NCBI GenBank assembly: GCA_963666875.2
Contig: CAXXPU010000017.1
Location: 62,001 to 126,000, forward strand
Direction: 5' to 3'
Length of the DNA: 64,000 nucleotides
Source: G963662655 sp963666875
GTDB taxonomy: Bacteria > Cloacimonadota > Cloacimonadia > Cloacimonadales > JAIOQZ01
The notes beneath the pieces are model-generated. The model did not search any database. It was not told where the DNA came from and was given only the letters and a program-made list of their open reading frames with translations. The translations under genes were made by a program, and so were the position numbers. The first letter of the stretch is position 1. Every line of letters begins with the position of its first letter. Positions 41,891 through 49,661 of the stretch are shown in pieces.

Positions 41891-43219
41891 TTAATCAGAT
41901 TCGACCCAGCGAGTAACTCTTCGCTCACCGGTATCAGGAATTCCCGGAGGGGATTTTGTTCGAAATCTCGTATCGTACACGATTCGTTCTTTAAAGCCTT
42001 TGGGTTGAGCCAAATTACCATTCCAGGTTACGACAGGCTGATCCTGAAGGCGGCTTCCGAAGACGGTCCAGAAGCCATAATATTTACCGCCCCAGTTCTT
42101 GATTGTGATATCGTTTGGTGTAACGACATTCGCCATCATCATACAGCCGGGCCATTCTCCGCCCGGATCGTAGTGGTTGTCGGCAGGGATGAACACTTCA
42201 TCGGCGATGAGTCCCAGCATATCTTCGGAATCTGCTGGCATAACGGGATTTCCATTGACATCCTTGGTTGCGTCGCTGTAGATCAGATCGCCGTCGATCC
42301 ACATATCTTTGGTAGTCTCGATACTGAGTTTCCCTTTCAGCGTTCCCTGAATATGGATATCTCTTTTTGCGATGATTACGCCGCTGGTGATGTCCGCCAC
42401 ACTCATGTTTATAACGCGTACATTATTCTTGTCTGCCAGTCGAATCGATCCGTCCGCGTACATCGTGATATAGACTTCACCGGGAATACCATTGAATACC
42501 GTTTCAATATTGAGCGGTGGACCTGTCACCTTGGAAAAATCGATGGACAGCGCCGATGTGTTGAAAGGGATTTGACGGTGCGTTAAATCGTTGCTGTCAC
42601 CGGTAAGTCCGGTATAGTCAGATAACGGGACATCATCGTCATCGTTGTAGTGACCGCTTCCACGGACATACAGCCCATTGGATGTCGTAAGGTTTCCATG
42701 AAAGATTGGCCCCGGATAGAACACGCCCGAGTGCCACCGGTCGCGATCAACCCGGAATTTATCGTTGCAGTGAACCGGTCCCCAGAAATCCTCGCCGGTA
42801 CCGTACCAGGCGCCGGGGAATCGATTGACGAAGTAGGCGAAATAGGAATAGGGCAATTCCCAGTCTGCAACTACGACGGTTACGACTTCTCCTTCGATGT
42901 CCGCTGTCGAGGTGATCACGACTTCGCCAGTCGCATCATCCCGGGCGACCTGAACATTGATATCGCCTCTCAGCGGATAGCGGATCGAGTGGTCTTCGCT
43001 GATCGTCTGCATGTATTCCGGCGTATCGCGAAACTCTGCCGATCGGATCAGATCGAGCTTCTGATACGCGTAGCTGTTGGCGATATTCAACGCCATGCGT
43101 TTATTATAGACTTCGATCGTCTCGCGTAGCGCTGATTCTTCTGGCCCTTTTGCGCTGATCATCATGTAGGTGATCGACACAAACAGTGCCGCGACTACAT
43201 ATATTGCATATCGTCCCAT
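41891..43219 (-). CDS. Pilin-like/DUF4900-like protein, distant relative of the giant pilins
   Basis: A 442-residue exported protein with an N-terminal hydrophobic helix (YAIYVVAALFVSITYMMISA) and no classical prepilin leader. Motif FWGPVHCNDKFRVD corresponds to WGxVHSNTDI of the four proteins at 16324-23763, and the order of features (short N-terminal helix region, VH-N box, later GPIFHGNLTTSNG beside HDHVSTAGHF) is the same. It also has LKGKLSIETTKDMWIDGDLI beside their LKGEVRGAQTWGCAEDIYL, and MLGLIADEVFI beside MGIVSEESI. It is therefore a fifth, shorter member. AGGAGG site; 15 bases upstream of the REC-PilT gene. Confidence 0.7.
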   Translation of the reverse strand: MGRYAIYVVAALFVSITYMMISAKGPEESALRETIEVYNKRMALNIANSYAYQKLDLIRSAEFRDTPEYMQTISEDHSIRYPLRGDINVQVARDDATGEVVITSTADIEGEVVTVVVADWELPYSYFAYFVNRFPGAWYGTGEDFWGPVHCNDKFRVDRDRWHSGVFYPGPIFHGNLTTSNGLYVRGSGHYNDDDDVPLSDYTGLTGDSNDLTHRQIPFNTSALSIDFSKVTGPPLNIETVFNGIPGEVYITMYADGSIRLADKNNVRVINMSVADITSGVIIAKRDIHIQGTLKGKLSIETTKDMWIDGDLIYSDATKDVNGNPVMPADSEDMLGLIADEVFIPADNHYDPGGEWPGCMMMANVVTPNDITIKNWGGKYYGFWTVFGSRLQDQPVVTWNGNLAQPKGFKERIVYDTRFRTKSPPGIPDTGERRVTRWVESD

Positions 43220-43237
43220 AATATCCTCCTGGTTTGG

Positions 43238-43821
43238 CTACCAGTCCCATATACTTTTCAGGAAGACAACTCCTTCAGCGATCGAGAGCGCTCGATCTCC
43301 AGCCTTGTTGTCTCCCGCGTTCTCGCCGAAAGTGTCTTCGCTTTGCATTTCAAATTGATAGGAGACGAATTGAATATCTTCAAGGTTCGCTGTCTCTTCA
43401 TATTTATTATCGAAATACTTGAACGCAAAGGAGGTGACTCCTTTGAAGCCTGAATTGATCGGGGCGCCGTTTACAGTGAAGAGAATGTTTTTATCGTTCA
43501 GATCCGGTGTCGGATCTTCCACCAGTTTGTATAGGCGATTTTCACGGTATCGGCAACACCGTCATTATCGACATCCGCAATAAATTCGAATGTTTTCGCG
43601 TCTGCTTGCAAAATAGCCTGATCGATACTGGATACTGATTGTCCGACGTTTTTTATCTGGTTTCTCAACACTTCCTTGAGTAATTCTGAGTACGATTGCT
43701 GATTATAGGTCATTGTGGCTTCGATGTTCGATTCGTATGTGCTGATCTGCATTTTCAACACAAGTGTGATCAGCATCATGGTCAGGATAAATGCTCCAAT
43801 GATTTCAAGCGCTGTCTGCAT
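43238..43821 (-). pseudogene. Small pilin-like protein, apparent frameshift near 43520-43540
   Basis: From ATG 43821 (GAGGAGG site) one frame encodes a pilin-sized helix (ALEIIGAFILTMMLITLVLK) and a domain up to FIADVDNDGVADTVKIAYT, then meets a stop at 43498. A second frame, beginning around 43525 and open to 43238, encodes KLVEDPTPDLNDKNILFTVN and the rest, and has no ribosome site at its first possible start (GTG 43522). Joined, they make about 194 residues, an ordinary minor-pilin size with a DVDNDGVAD metal-loop-like motif. Either a recent frameshift or an assembly error. It precedes the DUF4900-like gene by 18 bases. Confidence 0.65.
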
Positions 43822-43835
43822 GATTCACCTCCTCG

Positions 43836-44231
43836 TTACAACTCGGTGAAGACGTGTTGAAGTTCGATCACGAAGGTTCTGTTCGGGTCCACGACGGTGA
43901 CGGTCAGCATCTTGTAGTTCGTTTTCAATGCCGTAGTGCCGAAGCCGTTGTCGTTGAAGGCGGCATACTTCACAGCAGTAGTAACCTGGAAAACACCAGC
44001 GCCGAAATTGATATCCTCTTTATGTCCATCAGAACTGAATTCGTCCTCCAGATCATCGAAATCGACAGCCCATCCGTGCTCGATAATCGATTGCGCCAAT
44101 GAGATCGCATCATTCTGGAGCTGGCTGTTGATGGTTGATTCGGCTGTATTGGTCTTGTGACTGTTCATGGTCACCACCAGATTCATGAACAGGAAAATAG
44201 CGATCAGGACATAGAGGTATTGGCTTCCCAT
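43836..44231 (-). CDS. Small pilin-like membrane-anchored protein
   Basis: A 131-residue protein: hydrophobic N-terminal helix (YLYVLIAIFLFMNLVVTM), amphipathic stretch, then a small globular domain ending EYQHVF-like (VIELQHVFTEL). Size and layout resemble minor pilins, but the prepilin Gly/Phe/Glu5 signature is absent, so processing is doubtful. GGAG site. Lies between PilB2 and the frameshifted pilin-like gene, with gaps of 8 and 14 bases. No family recognised. Confidence 0.6.
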   Translation of the reverse strand: MGSQYLYVLIAIFLFMNLVVTMNSHKTNTAESTINSQLQNDAISLAQSIIEHGWAVDFDDLEDEFSSDGHKEDINFGAGVFQVTTAVKYAAFNDNGFGTTALKTNYKMLTVTVVDPNRTFVIELQHVFTEL

Positions 44232-44239
44232 AGTGTCTC

Positions 44240-46015
44240 CTAATCAGCGGTTGTTGACAGAACGTCGTTCAGGTCGGCGATTCCCTTGCGAACCAGCTCG
44301 ATGCCTGACTGACGAAGTGTCAGCATGCCTTGTTTTTCGGCAACCCGGCGGATGTGATTTTCATCGATATCGGTTTTTGCGTCGAGAATCGCCTGCTGGA
44401 TCTCGTGCGAGAAGAACAGCGTCTCGTGGATACCGGCACGACCTTTAAATCCCGTCCCGCGGCATAATTCACAGCCGACCGGCTCAAAGACCTTGCCTTC
44501 AAGTAACTCATCAGCAGTGATGCCGTATTGTTCATAGACTTGGGCTTTGTCTTTCGTAACTGGCCGCTTGCATTTTTTGCACAGTCGGCGAACCAGGCGC
44601 TGGGCGACGATGATATTGATCGCGTTGGCCATCAGGAAGGTCTCGATTCCCATTTTATACAAACGTGAGATCGCGCTGGGTGCGTCGTTGGTATGCAGCG
44701 TTGCGAAGGTTAGGTGTCCCGTGTTTGCCAGCTTGATGCCGATTTCGGCGGATTTCTTGTCGCGAATCTCGCCCACCATGACGATATCGGGGTCGTGTCG
44801 CAGAATCGCGCGAAGAGCGAGATCGAAGGTACATTTCGGGCTGATCTTGATCTGTCGTGCGCCTTTTACGACGTATTCCACCGGTTCCTCGACCGTCAGC
44901 GCGTTACGCTCGGGCGTCATCACGTGGTACAGCGTCGCCAGAAGCGTGGTACTTTTACCCGAACCGGTTGGGCCGGTGATGATCACCATGCCCTGCGGCT
45001 TGGCGACCGCTCGCTCGAAGTCGGTTCTCGATTGCGACAGGAAGCCCAGGTCGTCGATGTTGTCGATCACATTACGGTCGTCCAGAATACGAATGACGAT
45101 ACTCTCGAAGTGGCGCTCCATCTCACGGGAAACGATGGGCAGGATCGAGACGCGGAAACGGATGGTGTATGCGTCGATTTCACGCTGGATGAATCCGTCC
45201 TGCGCTTCGTCGATCTTGAATCGATCGACACCGAGTGAGCGGTCTTTCACCACCGCCTGAAATGCCTGCGGGTTGATATTTTCTTTTCGTTTCCATAGGG
45301 TCAGTTTTCCATCGATACGGAACAGGATGTCCGTCGTCTTGGTATCGAACGGTATAATGTGGATATCGCTGACCTTATTCTTCACCGCTTCCACCAGCGC
45401 CGCCTCGAACAGATAGACCAGCGCGCCCTTGTTGATCTCCTGGTTGATCAGCTCTTCGTCATCGGTCTTCTTGGTGTCTTCGATGGCGTTGATGTCGATC
45501 GTACCCTCTTCCGTACCGAGCAGATCCAGGAATTCATTCTCGTCTTTCTGGATGATATCGATCAGCCGTTTGATCTCGTCGAACGGCGTATAGACGATTT
45601 CATAGCGTTTGACTTTCGAATAGGAGGCGATTTCCTTCGCGAAGCTGTCCGTGGGATTCGATGCCAGAATGATCAGCGTTTCGATACGCTTTTTCTGGAT
45701 CTTGTACGGTATGATTTTCTTCTGCAGCGCTTCGTTCTTCACGTCCTTCGGAAGTGAATCCAAGAGCTGCGTAATTTCCTCGACATCGTCTTCACTCAGC
45801 TTCTCCGGCTGGATATTCATCTTCGAGATCGCGTAGAGTTTCGCGACCTCCGTGTAAAGACGGTCTCTGTCAACCTGATATTGTTCGATCAGAATCTCTT
45901 CAAGCGTCTGGGTGTTGTCCGGTTTGTCCAGCTTCACCCTCGCCGCATTGAGAATCTCCTCGGTTATGATGTTCTTCAGAACGAGTAACTTACCTAAAAA
46001 CTGATTTTCTTTCAT
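44240..46015 (-). CDS. Second PilB/GspE-type ATPase
   Basis: A 591-residue secretion ATPase. The N-terminal MshEN-like region (about 6-60) is degenerate: FLGKLLVLKNIITEEI lacks the Arg and Gly positions that contact cyclic-di-GMP, and the spacer is longer. The ATPase core is intact: Walker A GPTGSGKST (about 341-349), Asp box VEEPVEYVV (Glu in place of the first Asp), Walker B DPDIVMVGEIRDKK, His box ATLHTNDAP, and a tetracysteine site (CKKC and CELC). It clearly differs from PilB at 7578. It starts just after the stop of PilC2, giving a compact motor-platform pair. Confidence 0.92.
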   Translation of the reverse strand: MKENQFLGKLLVLKNIITEEILNAARVKLDKPDNTQTLEEILIEQYQVDRDRLYTEVAKLYAISKMNIQPEKLSEDDVEEITQLLDSLPKDVKNEALQKKIIPYKIQKKRIETLIILASNPTDSFAKEIASYSKVKRYEIVYTPFDEIKRLIDIIQKDENEFLDLLGTEEGTIDINAIEDTKKTDDEELINQEINKGALVYLFEAALVEAVKNKVSDIHIIPFDTKTTDILFRIDGKLTLWKRKENINPQAFQAVVKDRSLGVDRFKIDEAQDGFIQREIDAYTIRFRVSILPIVSREMERHFESIVIRILDDRNVIDNIDDLGFLSQSRTDFERAVAKPQGMVIITGPTGSGKSTTLLATLYHVMTPERNALTVEEPVEYVVKGARQIKISPKCTFDLALRAILRHDPDIVMVGEIRDKKSAEIGIKLANTGHLTFATLHTNDAPSAISRLYKMGIETFLMANAINIIVAQRLVRRLCKKCKRPVTKDKAQVYEQYGITADELLEGKVFEPVGCELCRGTGFKGRAGIHETLFFSHEIQQAILDAKTDIDENHIRRVAEKQGMLTLRQSGIELVRKGIADLNDVLSTTAD

Positions 46016-46017
46016 CT

Positions 46018-47364
46018 CTACATGCCCGGTGCGGGAGGACGCATGAACGCGCTTTCAGAAGAAACCACGATCAGAGCGGTCATCACCACGAGAATAAACA
46101 ATGCCGTGAAGACATCGATTGTTTGAAGAATCGACTGGAACTTGTACTTCGTTTCTTTTTCGTAATAGGAAGCGATCTGGAAAGCGGCGTTTTTCACCGA
46201 CCCGGTAGCGGAACCGGCGTTCAAACGTGTGATCGCCGTGTCGGTGAACACCTCGGAGGCCTCGACAGCGTCGATCAGCCCTGCGCCTTCCTTGAGCATA
46301 CGCGGGATGGTCACTTCCTTGATTTGTTTTTCCATATGCGCATTTCCGCATGCCTCCGCGGCGATCTGCAAGACTTCTATGTTGTTGCCAGATCCGCTAT
46401 ACACGATCGAGAACACACGAAAAAAGATCTCGATATTCATTTTGTGGATCAATCCGCCAACAATCGGAATTTTAATGATATTGCGATCACGCCATAATCT
46501 TCCTTTCGGCGTCGTGAACCACCACATCACGAATGCGATCGGTATAACGAACATTAAAAGGAGCCACCACCAGTTATCCTGCAGGAAGTAGCTGAGCTGC
46601 ATTGTCGCGGCAGTCATGGGTGGGAGGTCGATCTTGAACCGGATGAACATCTCGGTGATTTCCGGGAACAGTTTGCCGACGTAATAGCCAATCGCGCCGA
46701 GAATCGCGAGAAAGGTCACGATGGGCATGACCAGCGCTTGCCGCAGGTTCTTCTGAAAGTCCGCCTGGCGTGTCAGATATTCCGCCGTACTTCGGTAGAT
46801 CTCCGCCATGTTACCGGACTTGGAGGCCAGACCCAGCATATAGGCGGTGAATTTGCCGAACACGTCCGAGTATTTCTGGAACACGCTCATACCGTCCTGA
46901 CCCTGCCTGAGATCCCGCGAGATGCTCTTCACGGCGTTTTTCAGCGTCTTGTTCTGGACGTCGGTGGCGTGGATTTTCAGAATTTCATCAAACTTCATGT
47001 TCTCGTTCAGCATGTCCGCGGTAATGGAAATGAACATCACGATGTCGCCGAAGGGCGGCTTGAGCCGAATGTTCATGAGATTCGGTTCTACGGCGACATT
47101 TTTATAGCCGAGGCTGGCGAGCGCGTTTTGCAGCTCTTCCTTGGTAAAGGCATCCTGTTCACCCTTAACCTTTTTACCTTGCGAAGTGACTGCCTTGTAC
47201 AGGAACGACTTTTTTTGCTCGACCTTCTGCACCCCGAAATTATGTTCCAGCGCAAGCTGGTTGATCTTCTTTCGGGCAGTGCCAAGGCTCGCTTCGTAGA
47301 TCGTTCCGCGCACGATTTTCTTGGTATCGCGCTTGACCCCTTGATACCGGAATTCCTTCAGCAT
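46018..47364 (-). CDS. Second PilC/GspF-type platform protein
   Basis: A 448-residue polytopic inner-membrane protein. Two T2SSF domains, about 100-230 (VMFISITADMLNENMKFDEI) and about 300-430 (IEIFFRVFSIVYSGSGNNIE), and membrane segments near 205-225, 255-280 and 415-440 (FTALFILVVMTALIVVSS). About 90 extra N-terminal residues compared with the PilC at 6299. First gene of the second motor locus with AAAGGA upstream of its ATG, behind a good promoter and a palindrome. No PilM-N-O-P or secretin is encoded here, so it may borrow those of the main locus. Confidence 0.92.
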   Translation of the reverse strand: MLKEFRYQGVKRDTKKIVRGTIYEASLGTARKKINQLALEHNFGVQKVEQKKSFLYKAVTSQGKKVKGEQDAFTKEELQNALASLGYKNVAVEPNLMNIRLKPPFGDIVMFISITADMLNENMKFDEILKIHATDVQNKTLKNAVKSISRDLRQGQDGMSVFQKYSDVFGKFTAYMLGLASKSGNMAEIYRSTAEYLTRQADFQKNLRQALVMPIVTFLAILGAIGYYVGKLFPEITEMFIRFKIDLPPMTAATMQLSYFLQDNWWWLLLMFVIPIAFVMWWFTTPKGRLWRDRNIIKIPIVGGLIHKMNIEIFFRVFSIVYSGSGNNIEVLQIAAEACGNAHMEKQIKEVTIPRMLKEGAGLIDAVEASEVFTDTAITRLNAGSATGSVKNAAFQIASYYEKETKYKFQSILQTIDVFTALFILVVMTALIVVSSESAFMRPPAPGM

Positions 47365-47420
47365 TCGCCAGATCCTTTACGTTCACCGTTTTCTCTTATG
47401 AAAATATACACTCAACCGTG

Positions 47421-47449
47421 ATGTTATGCAGATATTTTCATTCTGTCAA
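47421..47449 (-). promoter_or_regulatory. Putative promoter of the second pilus-motor locus
   Basis: On the minus strand TTGACA (47449-47444), 17-nt spacer, TAACAT (47426-47421), 57 bases before the ATG of PilC2 at 47364. The best housekeeping-type promoter in the window. Confidence 0.6.
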
Positions 47450-47476
47450 CAAAAACCTTTTCGCTAAACGGATTTC

Positions 47477-47518
47477 CCTTGTGATTTCAATTCTTTCTAC
47501 ATTAATGAGATCACAAGG
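47477..47518. promoter_or_regulatory. Operator-like inverted repeat upstream of the second motor locus
   Basis: CCTTGTGAT (47477-47485) and ATCACAAGG (47510-47518) form a perfect 9-bp inverted repeat with a 24-nt spacer, 28 bases upstream of the -35 box at 47444-47449. A regulator site or cruciform is possible. The rest of the 47365-47811 gap is AT-rich and shows no gene; a further TTGACA on the plus strand (47747-47752) lies before mrp without a clear -10 box. Confidence 0.4.
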
Positions 47519-47811
47519 CCTCAACATGTATTTGACAATTAATGCTAATAAAACTTTTTAAGACTTTTTGTCAAGAACGATGCGATAAATCGGTTTTTTT
47601 ACCGATGACAGCACTCGGTTGCCATTGATTCTCTATCGGGACGGATCGGAAAAATCCTGCCGGATGGTTCGAAGCAGTATTCCGTGCAGGCACGGACATG
47701 AGGAGAAATTGCTCAGATACCGCATTTCGATTCATGACAGAACTGGTTGACAAAGAAACGACTCCGTATGTTTTTCGTTTCGAAATGTAAAATACGAATA
47801 CTGGAGGAATT

Positions 47812-48633
47812 ATGACAGGTCATACCCAGCAGCAACCTTCAAACGATAAGCTTGAAGCGACGCTGAAAAGAATAAAACATAAAATCGTCGTACTCAGCGG
47901 AAAGGGCGGTGTCGGCAAGAGTACCGTAGCGGTCAATCTTGCGTACGGTCTGGCGCTTTCCGGCAGGACGGTCGGTCTCATCGACACCGATCTGCACGGT
48001 CCATCGCTTGCGAAGATGTTGGGAATCGAGGGACGCCGCTTCGAGATGAACGAAGACGGTCTTCCCGGTCCCATCCGCGTACACGACAACCTTTTCGCCG
48101 TATCGATCGCCTCCATGCTTCCGAACGAGGACGAGCCGGTCATCTGGCGTGGCCCGCTCAAGATGGGCGCTATCCGGCAGTTTCTGGAAGAAATCGCCTG
48201 GCCGGAACTCGACTACCTGATCGCGGATTGCCCGCCCGGAACCGGCGACGAACCGCTCTCGATCGTGCAGTTGATGGGTAAGGTGGATGGCTCGGTGATC
48301 GTTTCGACCCCGCAGGACGTAGCCTTCCTCGACGCCCGTAAGACCATCAATTTCTCGCACAAGCTGACCATGCCAGTGCTGGGAATCATCGAGAACATGG
48401 CGTCGTTCGTCTGCCCGCATTGCGGCAAGCCGATCAGCATCTTCGAGGGAGACGGCGTGAAGAGAGCTGCGATGGACTTCGGCGTCGATATCCTGGGTAG
48501 CATTCCGATCGATCCGGATATCGCGAAATCGAGCGATGCCGGACGTCCCTACATCTACGATTTCGGTAAAATGGACGGGGCGAAAGCAATGCAGGAAATT
48601 ACGGAAAAAATTATAGTAAAGGTGGAGGGATAA
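47812..48633 (+). CDS. mrp: Mrp/NBP35-type iron-sulfur carrier ATPase
   Basis: A 273-residue cytoplasmic ATPase that assembles and transfers 4Fe-4S clusters. Deviant Walker A GKGGVGKST (about 30-38), DTDLHGPSLAKMLG (switch I), DCPPGTGDEPLS (switch II), STPQDVAFLDARK, and the cluster-binding CPHCG near residue 201 are all present. There is no N-terminal DUF59 domain, so it is the short form. TGGAGG site. Followed after 2 bases by a NifX-like protein, a frequent pairing in anaerobes. Confidence 0.93.
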   Translation: MTGHTQQQPSNDKLEATLKRIKHKIVVLSGKGGVGKSTVAVNLAYGLALSGRTVGLIDTDLHGPSLAKMLGIEGRRFEMNEDGLPGPIRVHDNLFAVSIASMLPNEDEPVIWRGPLKMGAIRQFLEEIAWPELDYLIADCPPGTGDEPLSIVQLMGKVDGSVIVSTPQDVAFLDARKTINFSHKLTMPVLGIIENMASFVCPHCGKPISIFEGDGVKRAAMDFGVDILGSIPIDPDIAKSSDAGRPYIYDFGKMDGAKAMQEITEKIIVKVEG

Positions 48634-48635
48634 TC

Positions 48636-48971
48636 ATGTTGATCGCGATACCAACCGAATACGGGAAAATGTGTGGACACTTCGGACACGCTCCGCAGTT
48701 CACGATCTATCAAATCGAAGGCAAAGAGATTCAGGAAAAGCAGGTTCTTGCAGCGCCGCCGCATCAGCCGGGTCTTTTACCCGCATGGCTCAAGGAGCAG
48801 CAAGTCAATATCGTGATTGCCGGTAACATGGGTTCCAAAGCGCGTGAACTCTTCACGCAGAACGGCATCCAGGTGATCTTCGGCGTAAGCGAAACCGACG
48901 CGGACACTATTATCGCCAGTTATATCAAGGACGATCTGAAGACCGACGCAGAACTCACCTGCTGCCATTGA
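48636..48971 (+). CDS. NifX/NifB-C-terminal-like metallocluster-binding protein
   Basis: A 111-residue single-domain protein of the dinitrogenase iron-molybdenum cofactor family. MLIAIPTEYGKMCGHFGHAP (with the family's HFG element) and NIVIAGNMGSKARELFTQNG match the fold. It ends ELTCCH, a possible metal ligand set. No nitrogenase gene is near, so it is one of the many small relatives linked to Mrp and general iron-sulfur handling. Co-transcribed with mrp (2-base gap, GGAGG inside the mrp end). Confidence 0.85.
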   Translation: MLIAIPTEYGKMCGHFGHAPQFTIYQIEGKEIQEKQVLAAPPHQPGLLPAWLKEQQVNIVIAGNMGSKARELFTQNGIQVIFGVSETDADTIIASYIKDDLKTDAELTCCH

Positions 48972-49136
48972 GGGAAACTCCATCCCCAGCCCTTCTTCTT
49001 TGGTAAAGAGGAAGGGAGTAGGGAGCGGTCGTTCGCAGATTCTTCCCTTTCGGGAACGCGGACGTCCCCGTCCGCATTTCCCATTTCTCTTGTAGCGCTC
49101 GACCTCCGGGCGAGCCTCTCTGCAACATACATTTTT

Positions 49137-49166
49137 AAACCCGCTCTGCAATCGTGGGGCGGGTTT
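49137..49166 (+). terminator. Probable terminator after mrp-nifX unit
   Basis: AAACCCGC (49137-49144) pairs with GCGGGTTT (49159-49166), followed by CTCT. It lies 165 bases after the NifX stop. The T-tract is weak. Confidence 0.5.
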
Positions 49167-49260
49167 CTCTATGGTGCGCCAAGCTCCTGTAGGTATTTCC
49201 GAAGGTAACTAACCTGGGGTCTTCTGTAGCTTGGCATTCTTTTTTCTCTCAATGATTTAT

Positions 49261-49510
49261 GGCTCTTTTGCATATCGCCGGCTGATACATTTCTCATAGT
49301 CCTGGAAGGACGAAAGATGTTAGCCCATGGCGTCAGCCATGGGTACGAAATCCACATGAGTAGCAAAGTCCCTGAGGGACGACAGGCAGAAAACGAATCC
49401 ATTGGCATGTGGCACAGGCGGCGCTCTTTTTTTGCTTCCAATTGATGTGTGATATTGAGGAGGCGCGCCCGGAGTCGCTACTACGGGGAGATGCCGAGCT
49501 GGAGCTCGGC
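49261..49510. repeat. Cluster of stacked intergenic hairpin repeats
   Basis: In order: GGCTCTTTTGCA (49261-49272), an imperfect IS6-like end; GTCC-TGGAA-GGAC (49299-49311); CCCATGGC-GTCA-GCCATGGG (49324-49343); GTCCC-TGA-GGGAC (49368-49380); and GCCGAGCT-GG-AGCTCGGC (49493-49510). The GTCC(C)-GGAC and CCCATGG elements are of the repeat kind common in planctomycete and FCB genomes (from memory). No ORF is convincing in the 48972-49661 gap, which looks like a landing zone for repeats. Confidence 0.7.
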
Positions 49511-49540
49511 GGTCCAGAAGAAGTCCACGCGCTGCGGGGG

Positions 49541-49655
49541 AAATCAACTTCCGAATGTCCGAGCGGAGCAAGGTCTTCTGAATGTTGATTTTATTCCTAC
49601 GCATGCAGGCATAACATTCAGAAGAACCGCAAGCGGTACATTCAGAAGTTATACC
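49541..49655. repeat. Hairpin repeat family A, copies 4 and 5 (tandem pair)
   Basis: Copy 4, 49541-49591: outer arms AAATCAAC and GTTGATTT; interior near-identical, in reverse orientation, to copy 3 (shared ATTCAGAAGACCT, CTCCG and TCGGACATTCGGAAG). Copy 5, 49608-49655: outer arms GGCATAAC and GTTATACC, interior ATTCAGAAG, ACCGC-AA-GCGGT, ACATTCAGAA, near-identical to copy 1. Copy 5 ends 6 bases from the stop of the HD-GYP gene, so the pair lies at a convergent 3' end, as at 37135-37275. Confidence 0.78.
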
Positions 49656-49661
49656 GGATGG

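Noticed and set aside
47747..47772. Strong promoter for mrp
   Set aside because: TTGACA is present, but the best -10 candidate (TATGTT) is only 14 nt away and the 17-nt position reads poorly.
49137..49166. Minus-strand terminator for the HD-GYP gene
   Set aside because: On that strand the hairpin is followed by A residues, not T, and it lies about 500 bases beyond the stop.
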